DNA of 64,000 bases from Ignavibacteriales bacterium (GTDB lineage: Bacteria > Bacteroidota > Ignavibacteria > Ignavibacteriales > Melioribacteraceae): contig JACKAB010000008.1 in the NCBI GenBank assembly GCA_020635285.1, positions 248,001 through 312,000 of the forward strand, read 5' to 3'. The notes under the pieces were generated by a model. That model worked only from the letters and a program-made list of their open reading frames with translations. It did no database searches and had not been told where the DNA came from. The translations under genes were made by a program, and so were the position numbers. Shown here piece by piece: positions 50,374 through 59,888 of this stretch. Every line of letters starts with the position of its first letter. Position 1 is the first letter of the stretch.

Positions 50374-50562
50374 TGATATAGCACCATATTCAGAGAAATT
50401 AAAATATTTTATTGAAAGATATATGACTTGTGTGGTTCAAATTTATTTAGCAATTCTTATGTCTCAATCTTTCTGAAGCTTGAGATCCTATTGATTCATT
50501 CTTTTTTATAACTTTTTCTTTCTTTAATTTATAATAAGTAAATTTTAATTTTTGAGGGAATA

Positions 50563-51771
50563 ATGGATAAGCAAATTGCTGCTGCTAAAAGAACAAATAA
50601 TATTACATACGCTGTAAGAGATGTTTTACTGATCGCAGATGAAGTCGCAAAAACTGGAAAGGAAATGTTATATCTAAATATTGGTGATCCAAATATTTAT
50701 GACTTTGCACCTCCCAGACATATGATTGAAGATACTTACAAAGCAATGCTTGCAAATCACAATGGCTATTCTCCTTCATCCGGAATAAAGCCAGCACTTG
50801 CTGCAATAATTAGAAATGCAGAAAAAAAAGGAATCACAAATATTCAAGATGTGTTTATAACAACCGGCGCCAGTGAAGCTATTGATATTTGTTTAACATC
50901 TTTAGTTAATGAAGGTGAAAATATTTTAACTCCAACCCCTGGCTATCCGCTTTACACTGCTATTCAAAGTAAGCTGCAGATGATTTCCAATCCTTATTAC
51001 CTTGATGAAGAAAATAATTGGCAGCCTGATGTTGAAGATATTAAAAGTAAGATTAATGATAAAACAAAAGCTATAGTTTTAATAAATCCAAATAACCCAA
51101 CCGGCTCTAATTACAGTACAGAAGCGCTTCAGCAAATTATTGATTTGGCTTTGGAACATGATCTCATAATTTTTGCCGATGAAATTTACGATAAACTTTT
51201 AATGGATGGCAAGGATCACATTTCTATTGCATCATTAAATAGTGAAGTGCCGGTAATAACTTTTGGCGGATTATCAAAAAATTATATGGTTCCTGGATTT
51301 AGAATTGGATGGGGAATTGTTAGCGGAAATAAAAATAAGCTCAGCAAATACTTGGAAGCAATTAACAAAATACTACGTTCTCGTTTATCAGCAAATCACC
51401 CTGAACAATATTCAATTGTTGGCGCTTTAGAAGGCACTCAAGAACATTTAACTGTTGCAATGGAAAAGTTAACTAAAAGAAGAGATTTAACTTTTGAAAT
51501 GATGAATGCAATTCCGGGAATTTCTTGTGTTAAACCTGAAGGTGCTTTTTATGCTTTTCCAAAATTAGAAATTAAAAATTCTGATAACCATTTTGTGGCA
51601 GAACTTATCAAGGAAACTGGTGTTGTAGTTGTTCCCGGTACAGGTTTTGGACAGAAACCTAGAACAAATCATTTTAGACTCGTTTTTCTTCCTCAAGAAG
51701 AAATTTTGGAAAAAGCTTATAAAAATATCGGCGATTTTTTCCAAAAGTATGTTGAAAAATTTGAGAAGTAA
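50563..51771 (+). CDS. Pyridoxal-phosphate aminotransferase, AlaA-like
   Basis: Fold-type I class I/II aminotransferase of 402 residues. Visible: LNIGDPNIYDF, TTGASEAIDICL, INPNNPTGSNYS, FADEIYDKL, the PLP lysine in GGLSKNYMVPGFRIGW, and an arginine-containing C-terminal NHFRLVFLP. The overall pattern is nearest the alanine/glutamate-pyruvate aminotransferase group. RBS region TTTGAGGGAATA before ATG. A terminator follows. Substrate is inferred from family, so alanine, aspartate or others remain possible. Confidence 0.85.
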   Translation: MDKQIAAAKRTNNITYAVRDVLLIADEVAKTGKEMLYLNIGDPNIYDFAPPRHMIEDTYKAMLANHNGYSPSSGIKPALAAIIRNAEKKGITNIQDVFITTGASEAIDICLTSLVNEGENILTPTPGYPLYTAIQSKLQMISNPYYLDEENNWQPDVEDIKSKINDKTKAIVLINPNNPTGSNYSTEALQQIIDLALEHDLIIFADEIYDKLLMDGKDHISIASLNSEVPVITFGGLSKNYMVPGFRIGWGIVSGNKNKLSKYLEAINKILRSRLSANHPEQYSIVGALEGTQEHLTVAMEKLTKRRDLTFEMMNAIPGISCVKPEGAFYAFPKLEIKNSDNHFVAELIKETGVVVVPGTGFGQKPRTNHFRLVFLPQEEILEKAYKNIGDFFQKYVEKFEK

Positions 51772-51797
51772 TTAGTATAAATAATTTTTATTTTAGG

Positions 51798-51850
51798 AAT
51801 GCCGGGTTTATCAAATGATGAATTCCGGCATTTATATTTTTAAAAACCGG
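51798..51850 (+). terminator. Intrinsic terminator after the aminotransferase gene
   Basis: AATGCCGG (51798-51805) pairs with CCGGCATT (51835-51842) across a long loop, followed by TATATTTTT. The next gene starts only 12 nt beyond. Confidence 0.75.
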
Positions 51851-51861
51851 AGATTTATTTT

Positions 51862-53100
51862 TTGAATAATTATAATATAACAAAATTAGCTAACGGAATT
51901 AGAATTGCCAGTGAAAGGATTGAGCATGTAAATTCGTTCTCTTTAGGATTTTGGTTCAATGTTGGCTCACGAGATGAAACAAAAGATACTAATGGAATAA
52001 GCCATTTAATTGAACATATGTTTTTCAAAGGAACGAAAAAGCGTAATGCAAGAATGATCTCGAACGAGATAGAATCATTGGGCGGATACCTAAATGCGTT
52101 TACATCAAAAGAACATACTTGTTTTTATGGCAGAGGTATTACCCGCCACATAGAAAAAACTTTTGAAGTTTTATCGGATATGATTCAAAATTCTTTATTT
52201 GCACCAAAGGAGTTGGAGAAAGAAAGTAAGGTTGTTATTGATGAACTTTATGATATCGAAGATTCACCCGAAGAATTAATTTTTGATAAATTTGAAACAA
52301 ATCTATATCGTGGAAATTCTTTAAGTTTGCCAATCATTGGTACAGAAGAAAACGTTTCAAAATTTACACAAGAAGATTTATTTAATTACATAAAAAAACA
52401 TTATTCAATTAAAAACCTTTATATAATTGCGTCCGGTAATGTTGATCAAGATAAACTTATTTTATTGGCCGAAAAGTACCTGAATAATTTAGAATTGGGA
52501 AATGGAAAAAAGAGAAAATACTTTAATAAGAAAAAAACAAATAATCTTTTTGTACCTAAAGATATTAACCAAGCTCATTTAATTATAGGTGGAAGTACTT
52601 TTGGTTACAAATACAAAGAAAGAGCAGTTGCAAATCTTATTACAAATATTTTAGGCGAGGGAAGCAGTTCCCGCTTATTCCAAAGTTTGCGCGAGCGAAA
52701 CGGAATCGCATATCAAATAAATTCCTTTATGAATTCTTTTTATGATACTTCTTCTTTTGGCATTTATTTTTCTACTAACGAAAGTTCGCTTAAAAAGGCA
52801 AAGAAAATTGTTGAACGTGAATTTGATAAATTTAGAGAAAAAGGTGTAAGTGAAAAGGAACTTAAAAGTGCAAAAGAATATATTAAAGGGCATGTACAAA
52901 TGAGTTTAGAAAGCACTTCCAACCGTATGATGCGAATGGGAAACTCACTTTTATACTTTAATAAAATTAAAACAGTTGAAGAATCAATGTTTGAAATTGA
53001 ATCTGTATCAAAAGAAGATATATTAAATTTTTCACAAAATTTACTAGACCCTCAAAATTTATCAACGGTCCTCATATCCTCTAAAAACTTAATTATTTAA
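51862..53100 (+). CDS. M16-family (pitrilysin-like) zinc peptidase
   Basis: A 412-residue single-chain member of the processing-peptidase group. The inverted zinc motif HLIEH is at residues 48-52 (GISHLIEHMFFKGTKKR), with a further acidic region DELYDIEDSPEELIFDKFE (about 121-139) carrying the third ligand. The second domain has GEGSSSRLFQSLRERNGIAYQINS. The start is TTG 51862. No signal peptide is apparent, so it is likely cytoplasmic. Bacterial members clear small peptides; specific substrate not known. Confidence 0.92.
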   Translation: MNNYNITKLANGIRIASERIEHVNSFSLGFWFNVGSRDETKDTNGISHLIEHMFFKGTKKRNARMISNEIESLGGYLNAFTSKEHTCFYGRGITRHIEKTFEVLSDMIQNSLFAPKELEKESKVVIDELYDIEDSPEELIFDKFETNLYRGNSLSLPIIGTEENVSKFTQEDLFNYIKKHYSIKNLYIIASGNVDQDKLILLAEKYLNNLELGNGKKRKYFNKKKTNNLFVPKDINQAHLIIGGSTFGYKYKERAVANLITNILGEGSSSRLFQSLRERNGIAYQINSFMNSFYDTSSFGIYFSTNESSLKKAKKIVEREFDKFREKGVSEKELKSAKEYIKGHVQMSLESTSNRMMRMGNSLLYFNKIKTVEESMFEIESVSKEDILNFSQNLLDPQNLSTVLISSKNLII

Positions 53101-53165
53101 TTTTATAGTGGAATAATTATTTTCAAATTATTACATTGTTTTTGTTGAAAAGTAAAACAGAGCCT

Positions 53166-54830
53166 ATGAATAAACTTTTACTAACTTTAATTTTAACTTA
53201 CATATTATCAATTCCAATTACTGCTCAAACTGAACCTTCAATGGTTCGTTTCGACTTTCCCGAGCATGTATTGGCTGATAATAACTTCGAGGTTTCGGCT
53301 GTGTTTAAGTTAAACGATAACCCTTCGGAATCGTTTAAACTTTATTTTAGCAAGTCTAATCTTGTCATGGTTAATTCCGCGTCTATTTTTTACAATGGAA
53401 AACGAAATCAATTAAAAATTAATGAAGTAAGCGATGATCCGCTCGCTTTCTATTTAAATATAGACTCATCAAAGTTTAAAATTGAAGATAATTTCCCTTA
53501 TCAAATTATATTCAATTGTAAAGTAAGTGGAGTTACCAAAGTTACTGAAGAACTATTATTCTATAAAGGTTCTTTGGATAAAACTTCGGACTTATCAAAC
53601 TCAGATTTAAATTCTGCAAATGGAGAAATTGATTTTTATAAATATCAAGAAACCGCCGGAAAAAGTTTACTCTTAAAAAATGGTTCTAAGTTTGTAATTA
53701 ACTACCTCAATAAAAATGATGAAACTCCGATTTATCTTGAGTTTTGGGTAAAGAGTTTAAAGAGTTTTAAAAAACTACTCAATATTATTGATGTTGATAA
53801 ACAGGATACATTTTTCACTTTGGAAGAAAGCGATATGAGTTTTTTATCAACTCCATTTGATGAAAATGATATTGTGCGTAACGATGTTTATTTACCTAAT
53901 TCAAGTTGGAATTATATTGGGATTTATTTAAAACAAAATTTCAATGATGTTACTCTTAATGTTTATATCAATTCCAAATTAGCAAATTCAAAAATTATTT
54001 TAGGTAAATCAATTAAAAAATTATTGAAATTTAGTTTCCAAAATTATACACCAAATAATGATATAGAATTAGATCGAGTTAGGTTAACAAAACTTGGGAA
54101 TAATGTTAACACTGTTTTTGAAACCAAACACTATTTAAGTTTTGATGCAGATAGCTCTAAATTAATTGCGCAATTTAACTTTGATGAGAAATCTGAAGTG
54201 ACAAATTTTAAAAAAGATAATGAACTTTATATTAAATACCAAGACTTAGATTTCGAAAAAATCAACTGCCCCAATTTTTTCCAGAGCACCAAAACTGACT
54301 GTCAATATTGGCTCATCTTATAATTCAATTGTTTGGTATGTTCAAGAATACTATGTTGCTAAAGAATTTATATTAGAAAAATCTACAAATAATAATTCCT
54401 TCCAAAATATTTATAAAACTTTTGCAGATGATGACCCGTTAAAAATTTATTATTATACAGATGATTTAGTAACTTCGAATGAAGTAGCTTTTTACAGATT
54501 GAAGCAGGTTAATAAAGATGGCTCCTCCGTTTATTCCGCAGAAATTAAAATTGGGAATAAAAGTGTTGAAGAATTTAAGCTAAAACAAAACTATCCAAAT
54601 CCTTTTAATCCAATTACCAGTATTTATGTTGATGTTGCCGTTGGCTCAGAATTGAAGTTAATGTTTATGATTTAGTTGGAAATTCTATTTCACAACTTCA
54701 CAAAGGATATTTGCCAGAAGGATTGCATACTTTTGAATTTAATGGTTCAAGTCTTCCATCCGGAATTTATTTTATGAGGCAATCTCACCCAAGGCCCATG
54801 TTGTTAAAAAAAATGATATTGGCAAAGTAG
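53166..54830 (+). pseudogene. Secreted T9SS cargo protein, two frameshifts in the C-terminal part
   Basis: ATG 53166 starts a signal peptide (MNKLLLTLILTYILSIPITAQ). The next 380 residues are beta-rich, with a concanavalin/LamG-like stretch (IYLEFWVKSLKSFKKL, NVYINSKLANSKI). One extra A in the A6 run at 54256-54261 shifts the frame before the linker VAFYRLKQVNKDGSSVYSAEI. A second lesion near 54650 hits the T9SS domain just after NYPNPFNPITSIYVDV; it otherwise ends GIYFMRQSHPRPMLLKKMILAK. Carbohydrate or glycan binding is a guess from the jelly-roll-like pattern. Confidence 0.7.
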
Positions 54831-54881
54831 CTTATTATTTTTTAATTTTAAGCTTTAATAAAATTAAAATCATTTCTAAAT

Positions 54882-56420
54882 ATGCTTTCAAAAATCTTTT
54901 CCAGCGCCACCTTCGGCATTGATGCTTTTATTATTGAGGTAGAAACAAATTGTGAAAAACAAATTCCCGCTTTTACAATTGTTGGTTTGCCGGATAGTGC
55001 AGTTAAAGAAAGTCGTGATCGTGTAACGCCTGCAATCCGAAACAGCGGATATGAATTTCCGTTAAAAAAAATAACTGTAAATTTAGCTCCTGCAGATATA
55101 AAAAAAGAAGGCAGTTCATTTGATTTACCAATTGCCATTGGGGTTTTAGCTGCAAGTGAAACAGTTAAAGAAGCTAAACTTAACACAACTTTAATTTTAG
55201 GTGAGCTTGCATTAGATGGGACCTTACGAAAAATTAAAGGAGGTCTTTCAATTGCAGTTGAAGCAAAGCAGCGTGGATTTCAAAATTTAATTTTACCAAT
55301 TGATTCAGTTAAAGAGGCATCAATAGTTGATGGATTAGATGTTTATGGCTTTGAAAATCTTAAAGATGTAGTTGCGTTTTTAAATGATGAAAAAAAGTTT
55401 ATACCACATAAAACAAATTTGGATGAAATATTTTCGGAGATAAATTTATATCATTTAGATTTTGCTGATGTTAAAGGACAAGAGAATGTAAAAAGAGCAC
55501 TAGAGATTGCAGCATCTGGCGGACATAATATTTTAATGATTGGCCCACCCGGATCCGGTAAAACAATGCTTGCAAAAAGATTCCCATCAATTCTTCCGCC
55601 ATTAACTTTTGATGAAGCTTTGGAAACAACTAAAGTTCATTCAATTGCGGGAATACTTCCTAAAGATAAAGCATTAATTACTGAACGACCTTTTAGAAGT
55701 CCACATCATACAGTTTCTGATGCGGCATTAATTGGCGGTGGTTCTTACCCTAAACCTGGAGAAGTTTCATATGCTCATCATGGAGTTTTATTTTTAGATG
55801 AACTTCCGGAATTCAAAAAAAATGTTTTGGAAGTCTTACGTCAGCCGTTAGAAGATTCTAAAGTTACAATTAGCCGTTCAAAAATGTCGTTAGAATTTCC
55901 TGCAAATGTCACTTTGGTTAGTGCAATGAATCCATGTCCATGCGGCTTTTTTACCGACCCAAATAAAGAATGCACTTGCAATACTGGAATGATTCAGAAA
56001 TATATGTCAAAAATATCTGGACCATTATTAGACCGAATTGATATCCATATTGAAGTTCCAGCTGTTAAGTACAAAGATTTATCATCAACAGAGAGTGGTG
56101 AAAAATCATCCGAAATTCGAAAACGGGTTGTTCTGGCCAGGAAAAAACAAAATGAAAGATTTAAGTCAAATAAAATGATTTTCAATAATGCTGATATGGG
56201 TTCTAAAGAAGTTAGGAAGTATTGCAAATTAGATGAAGCCGGTGCAAATTTACTTAAAATGGCTATGACAAAGTTAGGACTTTCTGCCCGTGCTTATGAT
56301 AGGATTTTAAAAGTGAGCAGAACAATCGCAGATTTAGAAAATTCTGAAAATATTTTACCAAATCATATTAGCGAAGCAATTCAATATAGAAGTTTGGATA
56401 GGGAATTGTGGAACCATTAA
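54882..56420 (+). CDS. comM: YifB/ComM-family magnesium-chelatase-like AAA+ ATPase
   Basis: Hexameric helicase-like ATPase; in Vibrio ComM drives branch migration during natural transformation. The 512 residues have the N-terminal Lon-like domain (FTIVGLPDSAVKESRDRV), Walker A in IGPPGSGKTMLAKR (about 220-233), Walker B VLFLDELPEF, and the C-terminal LSARAYDRILKVSRTIADLE with a zinc-type cysteine cluster (NPCPCGFFTDPNKECTC). Complete and intact. It may relate to DNA uptake; no other competence gene is in the window. Confidence 0.93.
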   Translation: MLSKIFSSATFGIDAFIIEVETNCEKQIPAFTIVGLPDSAVKESRDRVTPAIRNSGYEFPLKKITVNLAPADIKKEGSSFDLPIAIGVLAASETVKEAKLNTTLILGELALDGTLRKIKGGLSIAVEAKQRGFQNLILPIDSVKEASIVDGLDVYGFENLKDVVAFLNDEKKFIPHKTNLDEIFSEINLYHLDFADVKGQENVKRALEIAASGGHNILMIGPPGSGKTMLAKRFPSILPPLTFDEALETTKVHSIAGILPKDKALITERPFRSPHHTVSDAALIGGGSYPKPGEVSYAHHGVLFLDELPEFKKNVLEVLRQPLEDSKVTISRSKMSLEFPANVTLVSAMNPCPCGFFTDPNKECTCNTGMIQKYMSKISGPLLDRIDIHIEVPAVKYKDLSSTESGEKSSEIRKRVVLARKKQNERFKSNKMIFNNADMGSKEVRKYCKLDEAGANLLKMAMTKLGLSARAYDRILKVSRTIADLENSENILPNHISEAIQYRSLDRELWNH

Positions 56421-56738
56421 ATTTATCGTCTTTAAAAGATGTCAAAAGAGGAAAAAAACTATATATTGATTTCTTATTTCTCAATCATAAATTCGTTTTT
56501 AATGAATTGTTAAATCTGTCAAATCAAAGTAAATATTATAGGCAATATTTTTTGTAAAAATATGAAGTTATTTTCATTTTTTTAAGAATTTATAAAAATA
56601 TTATTACTTCAATGGTTGTTTCTTCATGATTTACACAAAAAAATCAAAAAAATAGTATTTTCTTTTGGCAGAATTCTTGCTTTTTAAAAAAAGGAATCAT
56701 AGATTTATAGACTTGATAAAAATTTTAATGCAAAATAT
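56421..56738. other. AT-rich intergenic region before the tRNA cluster
   Basis: About 318 nt with homopolymers and no supported gene. A possible promoter for the tRNA run, TTGCTT then 17 nt then TAGATT, is near 56677-56705, but it is weak. No terminator hairpin of note follows comM. Confidence 0.45.
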
Positions 56739-56822
56739 GGGCGGACGCCGGAGTTGGAGAGCCGGGGCGGACTGTAAATCCGTTGGCGTACGCCTTTGGG
56801 GGTTCGAATCCCTCGCCGCCCA
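56739..56822 (+). tRNA. tRNA-Tyr (GTA)
   Basis: A class II tRNA of about 84 nt with a long variable arm. Acceptor GGGCGGA and GCCGCCC pair at six of seven positions (A7-G66 mismatch). Anticodon loop CTGTAAA gives anticodon GTA. T loop TTCGAAT. CCA is not encoded. Confidence 0.92.
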
Positions 56823-56843
56823 CATTTCCCCATTCAATTTTAA

Positions 56844-56916
56844 GCGGGGGTAACTCAATTGGTAGAGTCACAGCCTTCCAAGCTGTTGGTTGCGAGTTCG
56901 AGCCTCGTCTCCCGCT
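56844..56916 (+). tRNA. tRNA-Gly (TCC)
   Basis: GCGGGGG pairs with CTCCCGC (one G-T). The D arm has ACTCAATTGGTAGAGT, the anticodon loop CTTCCAAG gives TCC, and the T loop is TTCGAGC. The discriminator is T. CCA not encoded. Confidence 0.93.
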
Positions 56917-56966
56917 CACTTACTTTGGGGATTTTGCTTTTTAAATTTTTCTCTACCTTTATAAAA

Positions 56967-57039
56967 GCTGACGTAGCTCAGTTGGTAGAGCACATCCTTG
57001 GTAAGGATGAGGTCACCGGTTCAATCCCGGTCGTCAGCT
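56967..57039 (+). tRNA. tRNA-Thr (GGT)
   Basis: GCTGACG pairs with CGTCAGC. The D arm has GCTCAGTTGGTAGAGC, the anticodon loop TTGGTAA gives GGT, and the T arm is ACCGG-TTCAATC-CCGGT. All stems pair. Confidence 0.95.
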
Positions 57040-57095
57040 CTGCTGAGCTTACAATTTGTTTCAATATTTTTCAGTCGTAATTTTCTGAGGATAAA

Positions 57096-57263
57096 ATGGC
57101 TAAAGCTAAAAATGCTAGACAAAATATTATTTTAGAAAGTACTGCTAAAACGGGCTTCAGATATACAACAAGCAAGAACAAGAGAAATCATCCTGCGCGT
57201 GTTGAATATAAAAAGTATGATCCTGTTGTAAGAAAGCATGTAATTTTTAAGGAAACTAAGTAG
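57096..57263 (+). CDS. rpmG: Large ribosomal subunit protein bL33
   Basis: A 55-residue ribosomal protein: MAKAKNARQNIILEST, TGFRYTTSKNKRNHP, RVEYKKYDPVVRKHVIFKETK. The form lacks the zinc-binding cysteines of the C+ type. ATG follows TGAGGATAAA. It lies between tRNA-Thr and tRNA-Trp, where tuf often sits in other bacteria. Confidence 0.93.
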   Translation: MAKAKNARQNIILESTAKTGFRYTTSKNKRNHPARVEYKKYDPVVRKHVIFKETK

Positions 57264-57265
57264 AT

Positions 57266-57338
57266 ACGTCAGTGGCTCAATTGGTAGAGCAGCGGTCTCC
57301 AAAACCGCAGGTTGGGGGTTCGAGTCCCTCCTGACGTG
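57266..57338 (+). tRNA. tRNA-Trp (CCA)
   Basis: ACGTCAG pairs with CTGACGT. The D arm has GCTCAATTGGTAGAGC, the anticodon loop CTCCAAA gives CCA, and the T loop is TTCGAGT. It starts 2 nt after the rpmG stop and precedes secE, as in many bacteria. Confidence 0.95.
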
Positions 57339-57362
57339 CATCAATAAAAATAAATTTTGACT

Positions 57363-57545
57363 ATGAAAGAAAAAATAATAGATTTTTTTAACGGCGTTGT
57401 AAAAGAAATGAAAAAGGTAACTTGGCCAACTAAAGTAGAGTTGAAAGAGTCTACCACAATAGTTATTGTTGTTTGCCTAATTATTGCTGTATTTACATAT
57501 GTGGTTGATATGGGTGTAACGCAAATATTTCAAGGATTGTTTTAA
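57363..57545 (+). CDS. secE: Preprotein translocase subunit SecE
   Basis: A 60-residue short form of SecE, the clamp subunit of the SecYEG channel. An amphipathic region FNGVVKEMKKVTWPTKVELKES is followed by one membrane helix (about 31-52). ATG 57363 is chosen over a TTG two codons upstream. It comes directly before nusG. Confidence 0.95.
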   Translation: MKEKIIDFFNGVVKEMKKVTWPTKVELKESTTIVIVVCLIIAVFTYVVDMGVTQIFQGLF

Positions 57546-57547
57546 TT

Positions 57548-58093
57548 TTGGAAAATACAAATTTCAATTGGTATGTTGTCAGAACTTTTTCAGGTCATGA
57601 GAATAAAGTTAAATCTATTATTGATCTAGAATTAGCTGAAAATACAGAACTTCGAGCTAGAATTGAAGAAATATTGGTGCCAGTTGAGAAAGTATTTGAA
57701 GTTAAAGACGGAAAAAAAAGAACTAAAACTAAAAACTTTTTCCCGGGTTATATCTTAGTTAAGGCAGATTTGGATAATAAGGTACTCGATTTTATTTCAA
57801 ATACACCTTCCGTTATGGGATTTTTAGGTGGACAGCAAAAACCAAATCCATTACAGCCAGATGAAGTAAAAAGAATTATTGGAAGAATTACAAAAGATGA
57901 GGAAGCTGAGAGAACTGATACTATTTTTAGAACTGGGGATTATGTAAAAATAATCGATGGTCCTTTTAATAATTTTTCCGGTGTAATTGAAGAAGTAAAT
58001 GAAGATAGATTAAAAATAAAAGTACTAGTTTCAATTTTCGGCAGAAAAACACCTGTCGAAATTGATTTTGTACAAGCTGAATTAGAAAAATAA
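57548..58093 (+). CDS. nusG: Transcription termination/antitermination protein NusG
   Basis: Binds RNA polymerase and links it to Rho or the ribosome. The 181 residues comprise the NGN domain (WYVVRTFSGHENKVK, KNFFPGYILVKA, TPSVMGFLGG) and the C-terminal KOW domain (GDYVKIIDGPFNNFSGVIEEV). The start is TTG 57548, 2 nt after the secE stop, so translationally coupled. Confidence 0.96.
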   Translation: MENTNFNWYVVRTFSGHENKVKSIIDLELAENTELRARIEEILVPVEKVFEVKDGKKRTKTKNFFPGYILVKADLDNKVLDFISNTPSVMGFLGGQQKPNPLQPDEVKRIIGRITKDEEAERTDTIFRTGDYVKIIDGPFNNFSGVIEEVNEDRLKIKVLVSIFGRKTPVEIDFVQAELEK

Positions 58094-58108
58094 AATTAGG
58101 TTCAAACA

Positions 58109-58531
58109 ATGGCTAAGAAAATTACTGGTTACATTAAATTGCAAATACCTGCCGGTGCTGCAAATCCATCACCTCCGGTTGGTCCTGCGTTAGGTCAAAA
58201 AGGCGTTAATATCATGGAGTTTTGTAAGCAATTTAATGCTAAAACTTCTGATAAAGCTGGATTGATAATTCCTGTAGTGATTACTGTATTTGCTGATAAA
58301 TCATTTACATTTATTACCAAAACTCCTCCTGCGGCAGTATTACTAAAAAAAGCAGCCAAAATTGAAAAAGGTTCGGCTGAATCAAATAAAACAAAAGTTG
58401 CAACTGTTTCAGATGCGCAAGTTCAAGAAATTGCAGAAACAAAATTAGTGGATTTAAATGCTAATGATATTGAACACGCAAAAAGTATGATTGCCGGAAC
58501 AGCACGCAGTATGGGCATAACCGTTAAATAA
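58109..58531 (+). CDS. rplK: Large ribosomal subunit protein uL11
   Basis: A 140-residue ribosomal protein of the GTPase-associated centre. N-terminal IKLQIPAGAANPSPPVGPALGQ (shown in part), KTPPAAVLLKKAA, and the C-terminal rRNA-binding part ending AGTARSMGITVK. It precedes rplA by 15 nt in the standard order. Confidence 0.97.
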   Translation: MAKKITGYIKLQIPAGAANPSPPVGPALGQKGVNIMEFCKQFNAKTSDKAGLIIPVVITVFADKSFTFITKTPPAAVLLKKAAKIEKGSAESNKTKVATVSDAQVQEIAETKLVDLNANDIEHAKSMIAGTARSMGITVK

Positions 58532-58546
58532 AAAAGTTGGTCTAAA

Positions 58547-59248
58547 ATGAAATTTTCAAAAAGAGTAAAAAATTATAAAGAGAAAGTTAAAGTATCTAAA
58601 GAATATTCTTTAACTGATGCTATTAAAACTCTAAAAGAAGTAAGCGGAGTTAAATTTAATGAATCATTAGATTGTGCTATTAGGCTTGGGGTTGACCCAA
58701 AACATGCAGATCAAATGGTTCGTGGAACAGTTTCTCTTCCTCATGGAACCGGTAAGGAAGTTAGGGTATTAGTTATTACTAAGGAACCTAAAGCACAAGA
58801 AGCTTTAGATGCAGGTGCTGAATATGCTGGTTTTGAAGTTTATCTTGAGAAGATAAAAGAGGGTTGGACTGATGTTGATGTTATTATTGCATCTCCAGAT
58901 TCTATGATCGAGTTAGGTAAATTAGGAAGAATTTTAGGTCCAAGAGGCTTAATGCCAAATCCTAAAACTGGAACTGTCACTCCTGATGTTGCAAAAGCAG
59001 TAAAGGAAGTTAAGGCTGGTAAAATTGATTTTAGAGTTGATAAAACCGGAATTGTGCATGCATCTTTGGGTAAATTATCTTTTGATGAAAACCAATTAGA
59101 GGAAAACGTAAAAGAATTTCTTAAAACAATTGTAAAATTAAAACCATCTGCTGCAAAAGGAACTTATGTAAAAAGCCTTTATTTAACGAGTACGATGGGA
59201 CCTGGACTGCAAATATCAAAAGATGATCTTTTTGCAGAAATTAAATAA
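58547..59248 (+). CDS. rplA: Large ribosomal subunit protein uL1
   Basis: A 233-residue L1-stalk protein; in other bacteria it also represses its own mRNA. Typical segments: KFNESLDCAIRLGVDPKHADQ, RGTVSLPHGTGK, LGRILGPRGLMPNPKTGTV, KGTYVKSLYLTSTMGPG. The normal length of uL1 is matched. Confidence 0.97.
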   Translation: MKFSKRVKNYKEKVKVSKEYSLTDAIKTLKEVSGVKFNESLDCAIRLGVDPKHADQMVRGTVSLPHGTGKEVRVLVITKEPKAQEALDAGAEYAGFEVYLEKIKEGWTDVDVIIASPDSMIELGKLGRILGPRGLMPNPKTGTVTPDVAKAVKEVKAGKIDFRVDKTGIVHASLGKLSFDENQLEENVKEFLKTIVKLKPSAAKGTYVKSLYLTSTMGPGLQISKDDLFAEIK

Positions 59249-59270
59249 GAATTACGCACTCATTAAAAAC

Positions 59271-59299
59271 ATAAACAAAAGCTTCGTTGTTTATTTTTG
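59271..59299 (+). promoter_or_regulatory. Stem-loop in the rplA-rplJ gap, possible attenuator
   Basis: ATAAACAA (59271-59278) pairs with TTGTTTAT (59287-59294), followed by TTTT. The position just before rplJ is where bL12-uL10 leader control operates in other bacteria. The stem is AU-rich and so weak. Confidence 0.4.
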
Positions 59300-59320
59300 A
59301 ATTAATGAATTAGGTTAAAG

Positions 59321-59842
59321 ATGAAGAAGAATGAAAAAGTAGAGAGTGTATCTGAAATTAAAGCTCTAATTGAAGAATCCAATGGGATATATCTCGTTGA
59401 TTACTCTGGAGTAAATGTTGAAGATATCTCACAACTAAGAAGGGAATTTCTAAAAGAAAATGTTAACTACAAGGTTTTCAAAAATTCATTACTAAAACGC
59501 GCTTTGGCTGATGTTGGCGGTTATGATAAATTTGATCCTTTATTGGTTGGCATGACTGGCGTTGCATTTACTAGCGAAAATTATATTGCTCCTGCTAAAA
59601 TAATTAAGAAATATTTTAAGGAAAAAGATAAATTTTCATTTAAAGGCAGCTATATAGATTCCCAATTTTATGGTGCAGACAAATTAGATGTTCTTGCATC
59701 AATGCCAACTAAAGAAGAAGTTATGAGTTCAATTATTGGAAGTATTGCTGCTCCTGCTTCTGGAATTGTTGGTGCAATAAACGCAGTTTTAAGAGATGTG
59801 GTTAGTCTAGTTGACGAAATTGCAAAGAAAAAAGCTGCTTAA
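59321..59842 (+). CDS. rplJ: Large ribosomal subunit protein uL10
   Basis: A 173-residue stalk base protein that anchors bL12 dimers. Motifs IYLVDYSGVNVEDISQLRREF, NYKVFKNSLLKRAL and MTGVAFTSENYIAPAK. The C-terminal helix (about 140-170) is the bL12 binding part. Confidence 0.96.
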   Translation: MKKNEKVESVSEIKALIEESNGIYLVDYSGVNVEDISQLRREFLKENVNYKVFKNSLLKRALADVGGYDKFDPLLVGMTGVAFTSENYIAPAKIIKKYFKEKDKFSFKGSYIDSQFYGADKLDVLASMPTKEEVMSSIIGSIAAPASGIVGAINAVLRDVVSLVDEIAKKKAA

Positions 59843-59888
59843 TTTAAGAGAAAACAAAAAGTAATTTTAATTGATAGGAGATAAAAGA

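Noticed and set aside
50367..50476. Small frame overlapping the end of the PPDK-like gene (starts MIDDIAPYSEK)
   Set aside because: About 36 codons, no recognised family and poor start context; probably chance.
56665..56919. Open frames on both strands across the tRNA-Tyr and tRNA-Gly genes
   Set aside because: They are read through tRNA stems and have no ribosome-binding sites or family features; the tRNA structures explain the sequence.
57132..57344. 70-codon minus-strand frame over rpmG and tRNA-Trp
   Set aside because: Antisense of a clear ribosomal protein gene and a tRNA; no independent support.
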